Assembly (NCBI RefSeq): GCF_004798865.1
Contig: NW_025335269.1
Span: 19,708,616-19,772,615, forward strand
Origin: Varanus komodoensis
Lineage: Eukaryota; Chordata; Lepidosauria; Squamata; Varanidae
Direction: 5' to 3'
DNA: 64,000 nucleotides
Of the stretch, positions 12,501 through 24,500 are shown piece after piece (the first letter of the stretch is position 1; each line of letters starts with the position of its first letter). The translations under genes were made by a program, and so were the position numbers. The notes beneath the pieces are model-generated. The model was not told the DNA's origin and did no database searches. It saw only the letters and a list, made by a program, of their open reading frames with translations.

Positions 12501-15500
12501 CACCACATTGGACTATCTATCCATAGGGCCCAGTGACCAAAGAGGCAGTGATACAGCAGGCGGACTTAGTATGTCTGATCCAGTGGAAAATAGTAAGTTT
12601 GATATTGTATGCTGAATTAGTTTTCTGTTTTGTAAAAATCTGATGAGAAATAAAGAAATTCTGGTAGAAAAATATACTGTCTGTGTTAGAAAAAAATGAA
12701 AACTTGATTTTAAAATGATTGCAGTCAAAACGCATGTGCTCCATACAATATTCTGTATTATCTTTGCATCCAGCCTCCTTCAGGGCAATTAGTTGGGCTG
12801 GGAGTGTTTGTCCCCTTCCTCTGCAGGCTGTATGTTTTGGAAGGTTTCTGTCAGTGCAGCAGCCTCTGAAGAGAACCATCTCATTTGTTGGAAACATGAA
12901 CTGGAGACTTCCAGGGAGGTCCTGTCACCTCCAGGAAGTTTAGTCTGAGTCTGCTTTCTTAGCCTCAGAGGCAAGGCCTTCCTCAGAGCTAGCTGGTTTT
13001 CTTCACTTGCAGAGAATGTACTGGCAAGTAAAGAATTTCTGTTTCTATTTCTATTCATTTCTGTTGATTTGGGGAATGGGATGGAGGATTTAATTTCTCA
13101 CCCTAGCTTGTTTTTAGATGATTAACTGTGATTTTAGTGTTAGCTACATTTAATAGGTTGGTAAAGCATTTAAATGTAAAGGTAATGCTTTAAATGTACA
13201 GGCTTACTGCCTGTAATATTAGTCCATTCAGGACTGTGTCCATGGATAGCCTTATCCTTTCGGTAAACCCTTTGGGTAGAATATCACTACAGTTTGTTAC
13301 TACTTATTTTATCTAGAAATAAAATGCCTCATCAAACAGCAGTTTGACTTGCTAGTGAAATGTGGTAGAGGTAGGATCCATGTAAACAGGGATCAAACAC
13401 AATATTTTTAGTTTCCAAATGACACAGTCCGGCTCTGGGGATGACCTCAGCTTGTGCAGATTCCTGCTAGTCAGTGTTGATGATGTGATTTGCTTGGATT
13501 CCCTGCTCCTCTCATTTTAGGTTCTTGTGGAAAAGGCACCTTCCTCTCCCTGAAGCTCTCTTCAGGCTCCTCATTTCATGATACAGTGATGAACTGGGAG
13601 ATCAGAAAGCTGCTCCCTGGGTGAGCCTTATCAGAGAGCTAGAGGTTGCTCGCATATTCCAAATGGTAGTGCTTTAACAAACTATCATGAATGTTCACAG
13701 TCAGTTACTTGTGAAACATGTGTAGTATGCAGAGTGTACAAGTGGGTGGATCTATACCATTATGGCTCATGATCTAGACACAGTAAAAAGGGGAAAGGAG
13801 ATGGGGGAAGTAAAAAAGAAATAATCAGTTACTAGCTCTTTTTCCTCTAAGGGAACCTTTGAAATAGTTTTCATGTCTCCAGGAAACCCTGCATTTATTT
13901 TCTGCATAATTATTATTATACATCAGCAGCAGCATTATTGTCATTAACCCCTGAGTGCACATGCACTCAGAATTACCATGAAATTTAATTTTATTTATAT
14001 TAGTGTTGTTATCTCTTTTATTAATATGCCATGCCACCCCATTTCTTACCTCTTCAACTCAGTGGCCAACATCCATCTGTAAATTGTGCAGAGTGTGTGT
14101 GATGAAAGGAGATTGTGAAATAAATGCTGTTGTTGGTAGTTTAATGCTGGCCACTTGGAATGACCACCACACTGCTCCCCACAAGACTGAGGTGGATGCA
14201 CTTCTCACCCTGGCCCCTTTCCTCATGAATGGGGATTCTCCCTGGGCAACCTCCCGTCTCCTAGGCAACTGGAGCAAGCGGAAGGGCTCCTCATGTGTCT
14301 GTTTTATAAACACACACACATGAATGTGAAAGTACAATGTTTATATTTCTAAGATGGGAACCCCCAGAGACCTTTAGTAGAACCCTAGAATTCCAGGGAA
14401 CCTTTGGTTAAGAAAGGCTATACTGGGTGCTTAGCAAAGTGCAAATCTGTGCCTGCCTGTTTTCAAAGGAAAGCGAGCTTTGACAAATAGGTATCAAAGC
14501 TCTAGGTCCCTTTGAAAAGGAGGTTTAGAGTGCAGCCTGGGGGGGTTGGGATTGAAACATACAGAGATGGGATGTTCTTTAATCCACCATTATGTAAAAA
14601 TCCATATGGCAGTGAATCACACATGAATATATGTCCTATTGCTCCAAGATCCATCTGACCTAGCATTCTGTTTCTCAAATGCTGAATATGGACCCTCCTG
14701 CTGTTTGTCTGCAGCACCTGGAAATTAGAGATGCCTCTCACCAATATAGTCTGTAGTCATTTATAGGCATCTTCTTCCATAAGCATTATTTTCATTTCAA
14801 ATGAACTTTCCTTCCCTGTAAAGAATCAATGTCAGATTTATCCTACATACCTATGCATTGCTTAAAGATAACACTCTATAATTAGACTTGATAGCAAACC
14901 CTGTTTTCCCTTTGCTGTCCATCCCATCTAAGTAAAGCCCGCTTGTTTCTCATGGCATAGTGCAAGAAGTGGGAGCAAAAGCCTCAAAAGGCAATAGAAC
15001 ATGCAAAGTAATACCTTTCTTGCTCCACAGCCTTCTGCTGAAGAAACAATCTGTTGTGCATATAGATTAATATATGCTAATAGAAAAACTAGAATATTTT
15101 TTAAATGAGAGTAAGTTTCTATTAGCTGTGGATGAGTTCATTCCTTCAGATGACTTATGGAGATTTATTCTTTTCACATATGAATGACGAGAACTGCTGA
15201 ACAAGCTGGGGCCCCTGAGACTGAAACCAAGGCAAAGCATGACTGTCAAATCCAGCTGTTCAGCTATCTGTTGCTAAGCAAGAGTGCTTTGTGACTGCCA
15301 GCTCACCTTGACATGCTGTCATTTCTTTCTGTTTACTTCAGTAGCTTTGTGCACATATTTTACACAAAGCCAGCATCCTGGCTGGGCAAAGAGCTTAGAA
15401 TGTGCTTGAAGAGAGAGCAAAATGAACTTTTAGTTTGCAGGAATCATCTTGACAAATTCAGTTGCAGGTGTGTTGAATTTTGAAGGCTTTGAAAGTGTGT

Positions 15501-18500
15501 AATCTCTCAAGCATGAGAGAAAGTTTTTAAGGCAGTTGCAACAAAGCTTGACTGGCTTTGGTTCAGCAAATGCCACCACACACAGGGAGCCCTCCCCACC
15601 ATGTGGTTACTGAAAATGGCTGAAATGGATCTCTACTGAACACAATCGCTTTCACTATGGAACAGCTATTACTAAGATATGGGCCCCTCCATGCTGCATG
15701 TTCTCAAGCCAAGCACTGCTAGAATGGTAGAGAAAGTTGCCCTTTCTTTATGGCTGCAATTATCCATTTGTGCCTGTTGAAGACTATTATGTCTTCTAGA
15801 GCACCATTAAAATAAGCTGATGAGGAATGTCCACCCTGGGTCATAGGCAGCTGGTGTCTATGGCTAGAACACCAGGACCAGAGGTTTTGGAGAAGAATGG
15901 CAAGAGGTTCAGAGGGAAAGGCAACATACAGACACAAATGCAGCCCCCACAAATGCCCATGTGTACTGTGCTGTATGGTTATAAGGATCCAATCCTTGCA
16001 AGCACATACAGGTCTGATCCTGGTCCTGCAGGCATTTGCAGGATGAACCATGCTGCCCTTCACATTCACATCATCTGAAGGAACTGTGTCCTGCTTCAGT
16101 TTCTGACAAGGGGAATGTAAGTGCCTTTTCCTGTGCCCTTTTCTGTGAGCTACTGGGCAACATTCTCAAGTAACTACGAATTCATCTGTGGATTTCTTAT
16201 TCATGCTGGTTTCCCAGAGATTGCTCCTTTCCATAGGATAGGAAGATATACGTGGAATGTGTAACAGTGTATACATCCTCAGCTTCATGGCCTCCCTGCA
16301 AGATTGAGCTTATCAGTTTTGCAGAGGCTGGGATGCATCATTTTTCCTTCTGTGCAGAACAACATAGTTGACGTCATTTGTTCTAGTTGGGCTCCTATGC
16401 ATTTTGAAACCAGTATGCTTCTCCATGCTGGTCCTGGCTGCACCTGTTGTATAACTGCCTGTTAAGCAGCTTTCAAAGACATTAAAGTATTGCTGGTACA
16501 AAAAAAGTCACAAACCCAGAGAAGGACAGCAGGATAGCTGCAGTAGGTAGGCAAAAATGAGGAAAAAGAAGTTTCGTGTATTGCGGCTCTATTCTAAAAG
16601 TCAAAACGTGTTACTGATGGCATGGGACTTTCTTGCCATGTTCAAAAGCTATGTTTTTAGAAGGTATGGCATAAGGAGGGGAAACTTTACCAATTTACTC
16701 ACTACATGTTGTGCTGTGCTGATATTTTAATAAAATAATAAATACAATAGGTCCCTAACATTTTAATTTGTGAGCTCATTGAACTGTTATTTCAGTTTTC
16801 ATTAAAATGACTCATCAGTGACAAAATGGATTTTGGGATGAAAATTTAAAACCATATTCTCTTACATTTTGCTTGGTGAGCTGACTTATATTCATATCGA
16901 TTTCACAACTGAAAAGACAAAGTAAACAAAAGAGGGACAATGCAAACCATATGTATGGAATATTATCATTGGTACTGATGTCCCTACATATCTTACAGAA
17001 TGCTAAGGTTTGTGTCAATGCTCCTCCGAAGAAAGTATGCCAAACTGCTCAGATAGCCCTTGCACTATATAGTTCAGGAGGTGATTGCCTATGAAATCTA
17101 CCTTTCTCCAGTCTCCTTCATTTAAAAAGCAAGTATCCAAGAAGAGTCAGGAGGTGTCTGCAGTGTATCAGGATGCTACAGTAAAGAGCACCGAAGCAAC
17201 ACCAAATACCACCGATTATCCCTGGGGGGCTTCTGACATATCTTGGAGCTCTGGCTCTTATTAATGTGCTGCTCCACTTGACATTCACAAATGGCAAGAA
17301 ATTCTCTCAGACCTGAATAAGCAATGGAGGCAGGAATTTCCTATTTGTTTGCAGGTACTTTCATAACTATAGTATTTAAATTATGAAGGGGGAAGAAAGG
17401 AAGCAGAAGGGAAGCAAAAGATAATTCCCTTATCTTTTGGTGTCACTACCCCTTGCCTCCTGTTTTCAGAAGTCTAGTGGGGGCATGATTTGACTAAAAG
17501 TGGGGCGAGCCTGTGAGTGGAGCTTATGGATATTAAACGTACCTGCATTCCCCTCTGTAATTTCAGACCTACGTAAATATACTTGCCCTTTTCACAAAGT
17601 TTTAGGAACTCTGCCAGATCACTGATTTAAGCTTCTTTTCTGTTTAAGAAGTTTCATTTCTCTCCTTTGACAGTCACTGATCTTCAGTACCACAAACTGT
17701 TCCTGTTGTTGATGTATACTCCACTGATTATAATACTCAGAACTCATTATTTTAATAAAATTTGTAATATGTTACATCTGATAAGCCCCTGAGTTTATTA
17801 TAATATCAAAATAGCAGAAGTGCATTAGAATAATTGAATATATTATTTTAATATTTCCCATGCTAATTTTGACACGTACTTATCTTTCATTGCTGAAAAA
17901 ATTCAGCTTAGTGTCATACAGGAAACATGTAGATCTACAATGGAGAGATATGAACCCTCATGCGTTTTCTTTAGCCCTTAAATGTTACGCTACCAAAGAT
18001 GATATTGCATTAACTTCAGTGTGGCTATATTCCATATTCTGTGTTTTCTTGCTTTGTGTTCTACTAGCATAATTCTACTAGTAATATAGAACAGAGGCGG
18101 AGAAACATGTAATTTGATATAATGGAGTGATTCTGGGGATTATGCTAGACAGGAGATGTGTAGGGATGGTTTTTTGGTGACCTCTCTGTATTGTATTCTA
18201 CCCTGAAGTGCATAGGAAAAGCATCATGATAATAAATCATACATGGCCATTGGTGAGGTAGTGTCATTCATTAGGATTACACTAGAGTTCAAACTTATTT
18301 TAAGAAATATACATAGTGTGTACCTTTCATACTCTAAGATGGTTATCTCTACCCTTGATTTCTGCATTAGGTTAGCTCAGATTTCATCAATAACTTGTAG
18401 AAGTACTGAAACACATGATTTGTTTTTGTTTCACTATTCATTTTGCTAAAGCAAAACTATGGAATAAACAAACAAATAGCACAGAGCATATTGATGAACT

Positions 18501-21500
18501 ATTTTTGTGAAATGAACTCAGTAAACTATTATGGGAAAGCAAAAGATGAAGGAACGCATGAATGTTAAAACACCTTCTGTTTTATGTTACATGTACATAC
18601 TGTTACATGTACAATAGCATTCTGCTGTTCTGTCCCTGCTGCACTTTTTCTAAATTTGCTGATTGACTGTCCTTAACTTCATACAGTTATGACTGGTGCA
18701 ACCTATATTCATCTCTGTTTCAGGCCTCTTCTGAAATAACATTTGTTTCCATAGCAGTACTTTTCAAATAATTATCATGCATATGCATGCAGGAAAAGCA
18801 TTCTGGCACAGTTGATCACCCCGTACATTCTGCAGCCTCTTACTTCCAGTCCAGCTGGGATAGGTGGTCAGAAAATGCAGCTACCAGTATTTCAATCAGT
18901 GAAACAATTTAGAGGTTCATTGCTTACCTTGGGTTTAGGTTTGGGATTTTTTTGGGAGGGTGATGTAATTGGAAGCTTATTTGCCTCAATATTAGTTATT
19001 TACAAAGTATGAGCTTACTATAACTGGAAGGACACAGCTTAACACTCCAGCAGATGCTACAAAATGTGCTACATATAAATCAGGTTGTCTATAGAAACAG
19101 CCTGCATCCCAAGGTTCTCCAGGTGAATTTTTTGGTTTCTCTTCATCTTGGTCTGAATCAAATGGCAGTCCTGAGAACATACAAGGTCCCATGCTGAATC
19201 AGGCCAAAGCTCTAGCTTTCTCAGCATTCTGTTCCCACAGTAGCCAACAAATGCTCTTCGGAAGTATACAAAGAAGAGAGGACCCCCACTGGTATTTTTC
19301 TGTTCATGTTCTCTAGTGGCTGGTATAGAGAGGCATATTGCTTCTTTATACTGGAGGTAATAGGTAGCCATTGTTGTCGTTGATAACCTTATCCTCCAAG
19401 AATTCATCTATTCCAGGGGTCCACAAAGTTTTTCTAAAGGAGGCCAGTTGACAGGTGCCAGCGGTGGGCGTGGGCCAGTGAGGGGGCAGGGTGCACATGA
19501 GGCGGGGATGGGGCGGTGCATGGGGTGAAGCACCGGCTTGCTCATGAGGAGATCGGGTCCAAAACGACCTCCTCATGAGCAAGCTGCTGCCAGGTGCGCG
19601 CACGGCAAGGCGCCGGCTTGCTTGTGAGGAGATCATTTTCTCCAAGCTAGTCCAAAACAACCTCCTTGCAAGCAAGCTGTGTGCCTGCACATGCCCAGCA
19701 AATGCAAAACCTGTTGGGTAGGCTGGTTAAATGGGCATGGTGGGCCGAATCCAGCCCATGGGCCTTAGTTTGAGGACCCATGATCTAATCCTTTAAAGCC
19801 AAACAAATTGGTAGCTATTGCTGCATCTTGTGGTAGTGAATAGCCTGCTGAATCTGAATCTTAATTCAGATTCTGTGGATGAACCCAGGTTAATTATTAT
19901 GAAAGAGGGAGAAAAACTTCTCTCTGTTCACTTCTGTACTCCATGCATAATTATGTATACATCTATCATGCCCTCCAACCCATGATGTAAGGAGTTGTTG
20001 GTTCTTCGTCGTGGCCTCTGTGCATCACACATATGGGTGCTGTGCCTGTGCAGTGCCTTTGGCCAGAAGATTGCTAGCTAATGGTTTTTGGCGGGAAGCT
20101 CTGCTCCTCCTCCCCCCGCGGCCTATAAAGAGCGAAGCGTCCACCATTTTGTTCAGTCTTTGCGACCGCCGTTCACTGTGCCTCGTGCCGCTTTCGACTT
20201 TCGCTCTGACCGTTACTCGTTAGCCTTTTCTTCTCGATTGTTCCAGTTCTATAGTTCCTGTAGTTTTTTCTCTATCATTCTACCTTCTTTCAATCTATAA
20301 AAATAAACACAAAAACCAAAAATATATACTTACCCTCTGCACTATCTCTCTCTTCTTCCTTTTTCTGCGATGGTGCAGCGAGCAAATGCGCGGAGTGCGG
20401 GTCAAAAATGTCACCAACCACCCGCATGACCTATGCCTCCTCTGTTTGGGCGAGTGCCGTAAGACTGATAAATGTGCCCACTGCCTGGCCTTCTCCAAGC
20501 AGGCCAGGAAGAATCGCGAGAACCGCCTCCGGAGGCTCCTTTGGGATCAGGCTCTCATGCAGTCCGATCTACTGCTTTCTGCTCCAAAGCCTGGCTCCGC
20601 TTCAGTGGCTCCATCTTCACGCCCTTCGAACGAAGGCGCGTCTGCTACGGTGGCTCCCTCTGCTTCCCCCAAAAATAAACATGAGAAGCAGAAGCATGCC
20701 GAACCCAAGAAGTTGGCAGGCCATAAGAAGGCCAGGAAGGAGAAAGTCTCCAAGCTTTCCAAAAAACTGAAGGACTCGGAGCGTCCTCGTCACCAGGATT
20801 CGGATTCGATGGCCCCCTCGGTACTGGCGGCACTCACGGTACCGACTCCACCCGACCCGGTTCTTCAGGAGGCTATGCGGGTTACCCCTCAAGGGTCCCT
20901 GAGCTGCGTGGCCGACCTTCACTCTGGGCCCCTTCCAACTCTGCAAAGGGGCTCGATTTCTGATGGGGAAATTCAGGACTCTCCCCCTAGGGCTTGGTCA
21001 CCTACACCCATGCCCGCGGCCACTATGGAGGCGGATGTAGGGATGTCCCTGCCTGGGAGCTGGAGGAGCCGCTCCGTGGTGCGACATTCGGAGGGATGGC
21101 GTTGCTCCTATTACAACACCTGGGGTGATCCGCTCTCCATAGGATAGTATCCCGCTCCTAGGGGTCGGTCCTCTCCACCATCCCGTGACTGACCACGTCC
21201 CTTGGACCCGAGATGTGCATCTCCACGATCCCCTCGGGATGGAAGCAGCCGCTCTTTTTCTCCGGCGGAGGCTTCGTCATCGGCTCCACCATACTACGGT
21301 GCCGATTCCGATGATTCAGAGGTCGATTCAACCTCCCCAGACGTCGCCGTGACATCCCAGGGTCCTATGTCACCGGACGAATCTCACGTCTCCTTCGTGG
21401 AGCTGATGTCCAGACCCTCGACATCGACGCTGTCCAGCGTCCGGGACCGACAACGGACAAGTTCTACGTCATCATCCGTGGAGAGCAGTCGACATTGATC

Positions 21501-24500
21501 ATCCTGCCGCTCATAACCACTCTTCGGCAAGCGATGACGCAGCCCTGGGACTTGCCCTCTCACCCTCAACCCACGTCCAGGAGGTACGAATCTATATACC
21601 GGGTTCGGGAGAAGGACATCCCCTTCCTCCTCCGCCACCCCAAGCCGAACTCGGTCGTAGTGGAGTTCTCCCAGGGCAGAGAGGCAAGAGGGCACACGGC
21701 ACCACAAGATAAGGAGAGCCGAAAGATCAACTCCCTGGCTAGGCGAGTCTACGCTGCTTCAGGCCTGGGGCTGCAGATCTCAAATTACGAGGCGATGTTG
21801 GCAAGGTACCAGTACTTCATCATACAGCGCCTCCACAACGTCGCCTCGACCCTCCTGGACCACCAGGGTGACCTGGCTAAGGTCCTTATCAAGGAGGCAA
21901 TGCACATCGCTGTTCAGCAGTTGTCCACGGCCAGGCACCACGTGGACACAGACTCAAGGGCCTTGGTCGGTGCCGTTTCACTCCGGAGACACGCCTGGCT
22001 TAGAAACTGCAACTTTCCGGAGGAAACCAAGCTCCGTATAGAGGAAATGCCCTTTGACGGGTCTGGACTTTTCCACTCCCGCACTGACCACAAACTAAAA
22101 AAGCTGCACGAATCCCGGATGACGGCACGCAGGATGGAGATACAGACCCAGACCAGATGTAAGTGGTCATGGAATCGCCCATCTTACAGGCAGTCCTACC
22201 AGCCAAGACAACAACCCCAGCTCCATCAGCAGCAGCGCCGCCGTCCACAGCCCCAACAACGCTATCAACAAGGCCACCGCCATTTCGATGACAGGAGGCA
22301 GCGTTGACGGGACTGGCGAACCATTCCTCCAATTTCTTCTATACCCACCCCCCTCTCATCAGGGGATTGTCTCCGAAGCCGACTCCCCATTTGGGAGTCC
22401 CTCACATCTGATCGGTGGGTATTGTCCATCGTTCAGCACGGCTATCGGATAGAATTTGACATCATCCTCCATCGAGTCCGATCCGGTTTACATCATGTTC
22501 GCCAGTATTGCTCGACGAAATATATCAGCTTCTTTATAAAGGAGCGATTCGTTAAGTATTCCCTTTTTTCTGGTACCGACCCTCTCTTTTCCCTACCTCT
22601 AATTACAAATTTTTCCACGAGGGGGCGCACGTTTGGTTGTCAAAGACTGAACAAAATGGCGGATGCTCCGATCTTTATAGGCTGCGGGGGGAGGGGGAGC
22701 AGAGCTTCCCGCCAAAAACCATTAGCTGGCAATCTTCCGGCCAAAGGCACTGCACAAGTGCAGCACCCATATGTGTGACTGTACAGATGGCCACTCGAAG
22801 AACATCAGTTACAGGTAAGCAACCTGCTTTATTTTTTGCCATAATACACATCATGCTATAGTTGCTTCTATTAATCACTTTTGCCAAATATTCATTTACA
22901 TTCAACCATGTTTGCATGTATTGAGCCACTCCATTCTCCCCAGTTTAGGAAGCTCCCTTTGGCGCTCCTCATTATCCCATTTTGTTTTTACCAAATAATT
23001 TGATACCATCAGAAAACTTGGCCATGTCACTGCTCACTCCTAGCTCCAGATCATTTGTGAACAAGTTAAAAAGTATGTGTCCCAATATCGATCCTTTGGG
23101 GATCTACTATTTTCAACTCGACATTGCAGGAACTATCTATTTATTCTTACTCCGCTTACAGTTTTTAAGTCACTTATTGATCCATGAGACATTCTCTTCT
23201 CTTAGTCCAAGACTGCTAAGTCTGTTCAGAAGACCTTGATGTGGAACGTTGCAAAAGTCTAAGTAATATTTACTGGTTCACCCCATACACATTTTTGCCA
23301 AAACTCTCAAAGATATCACAACACATGATCTACATTGGCAGAAGAGATATTGATTCTTCTTCAAAATGTATACTTCAAAGATGCTTGGTAATTTCTTCTT
23401 TGAAAATGCTTTCCATCTATTTATCTGGAAGATATCTTAAACAAACTGGCTTGTAATTTCTGGAATCCCCCCCAGGTTCCCTTTCTTAAAGTTGGCTTTA
23501 GATTAGCCACCTTCCACAGAAGTATGGTCCTTCCCCATGACCTGCCTCCCTTTTCAAAATGTCTACAATTATTTTCTAATAATGAAATCCCGTGCAATAG
23601 AAACACTGAGATATGTTTTCAAATGCTAGGCAAAGGTAATTTCCAGAAAAGCACAAGCTCCATTTTAGCCAAACAGGACCCCTAATTCCAGCAAATATTT
23701 GGCATGCTAACTCAAGCAATTTTATATGCCTGCAGCAGAAGCTGTGTGACTATCAATGTTTCCCACATTCAGCAAAGCCTTTGGATATTTCAAAAGGAAG
23801 ACAGGAATGGAAAAGCCTGCCCTGTTCTCTGTTTAATGTCAGCAAATCATCTCCTTATGTGCTAAAGTGATCTCATGCAAACCTTCAAAAGCTTTCAACA
23901 GTAGAAATAAAGCTTCAAATTATATTTAGCATTTTATTCATCATCATCATTCTTATTATTACATTTCTATACTGTGCATAGCTGAACCTCTCTGAGTAGT
24001 TCACATTTTAAGTCACCCATCCAGATTTCAACCAGGCTCAACCCTGCTTCGCTTCCAATATTAGACAGGATCAGACACTTCAGGCTGTTATGGGAGCTTC
24101 TTGTTTATCCTTCTCTTCAGCAGATAGGGCTCCCTGAGTGGCCTGTACAAGGTCAATAAGAACAATATGTCATGAAAACATATTTGGAGTATTTGTTTTC
24201 CTTCTTTATACTGTATTTGGAGAGGCAGCAACTGTGGCAAAGATAGTACCTCTTTTACAAGACAGTTGGTTTCTACTGGCCTCCATGAGGAGGGACACAG
24301 GCCTAGCTTAGTGAGCAGCAGCAGGTAGAGAAAATAGTGAAGGCTCTTCTCATTAGCTATTTCTTATTTCTTGTTTATTTATTTATTTAGCAGACTTATA
24401 TGCCGCCCCCTTCGCCTAAGCCTCAGGGTGGCTTACAAATAAATAAATATCACTAGTACAATAAAATACAGTTGGAGACATCCTGGCCAAAGTTGTTAAA

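Larger units (their letters stand above)
19414..19782. mobile_element. Non-autonomous hAT-type DNA transposon, 369 bp
   Basis: The ends are inverted: CAGGGGTCCACAAAGTTT on the left and, read on the opposite strand, CATGGGTCCTCAAACTAAGG on the right. It is flanked by an 8-bp target duplication, ATCTATTC at 19406-19413 and ATCTAATC at 19783-19790 (7 of 8 match). Removing it restores the CR1 text AATTCATCTAATCCTTTAAA. Eight-bp duplications and CAGGGG-type ends fit the hAT superfamily. The inside has no transposase but holds two copies of a hairpin unit (19534-19587 and 19614-19679). Confidence 0.88.
20001..22803 (+). mobile_element. DIRS-like retroelement fossil with inverted terminal repeats
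   Basis: The ends are long inverted repeats, about 162 bp each (20001-20162 and 22641-22803). Inverted rather than direct ends, and no clear target duplication, fit the DIRS group of tyrosine-recombinase retroelements. Between them lie gag-like parts: an N-terminal part (20386-21147) with a Cys/His cluster (LCLLCLGECRKTDKCAHC) and a basic region, and a C-terminal part (21495-22307) with ISNYEAMLARYQYFI, RRHAWLRNCNFPEETKL and LPFDGSGLF-type blocks known from vertebrate DIRS gag. No reverse transcriptase or tyrosine recombinase was recognised, so this is a short, non-autonomous fossil. It is broken, with perhaps one or two breaks in the gag-like part plus the absent enzyme genes. The inverted repeats are roughly 85-90 percent alike by eye, suggesting moderate age. 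It sits inside an older CR1. Confidence 0.85.
19190..23640 (-). mobile_element. CR1 LINE, antisense, interrupted by two later elements
   Basis: CR1 text runs from the 3' end at about 19190 (TAACCTTATCCTCCAAGAAT) through 19413, resumes at 19783-19980 and then at about 22835-23640. The right part holds CTAGCTCCAGATCATTTGTG and ACAAGTTAAAAAGTATG, then further RT-region blocks (CAAGACTGCTAAGTCTG and TTCCCTTTCTTAAAGTTGG). The two interruptions are a hAT-type element and a DIRS-like element. Some CR1 sequence expected between 19980 and 22835 is missing, so two adjacent CR1 copies remain an alternative. Confidence 0.8.

Noticed and set aside
12517-12897. Minus-strand open frame over exon 7
   Set aside because: It crosses a NEK11 exon antisense and has no known motif; exon 7 splice phases support the + strand.
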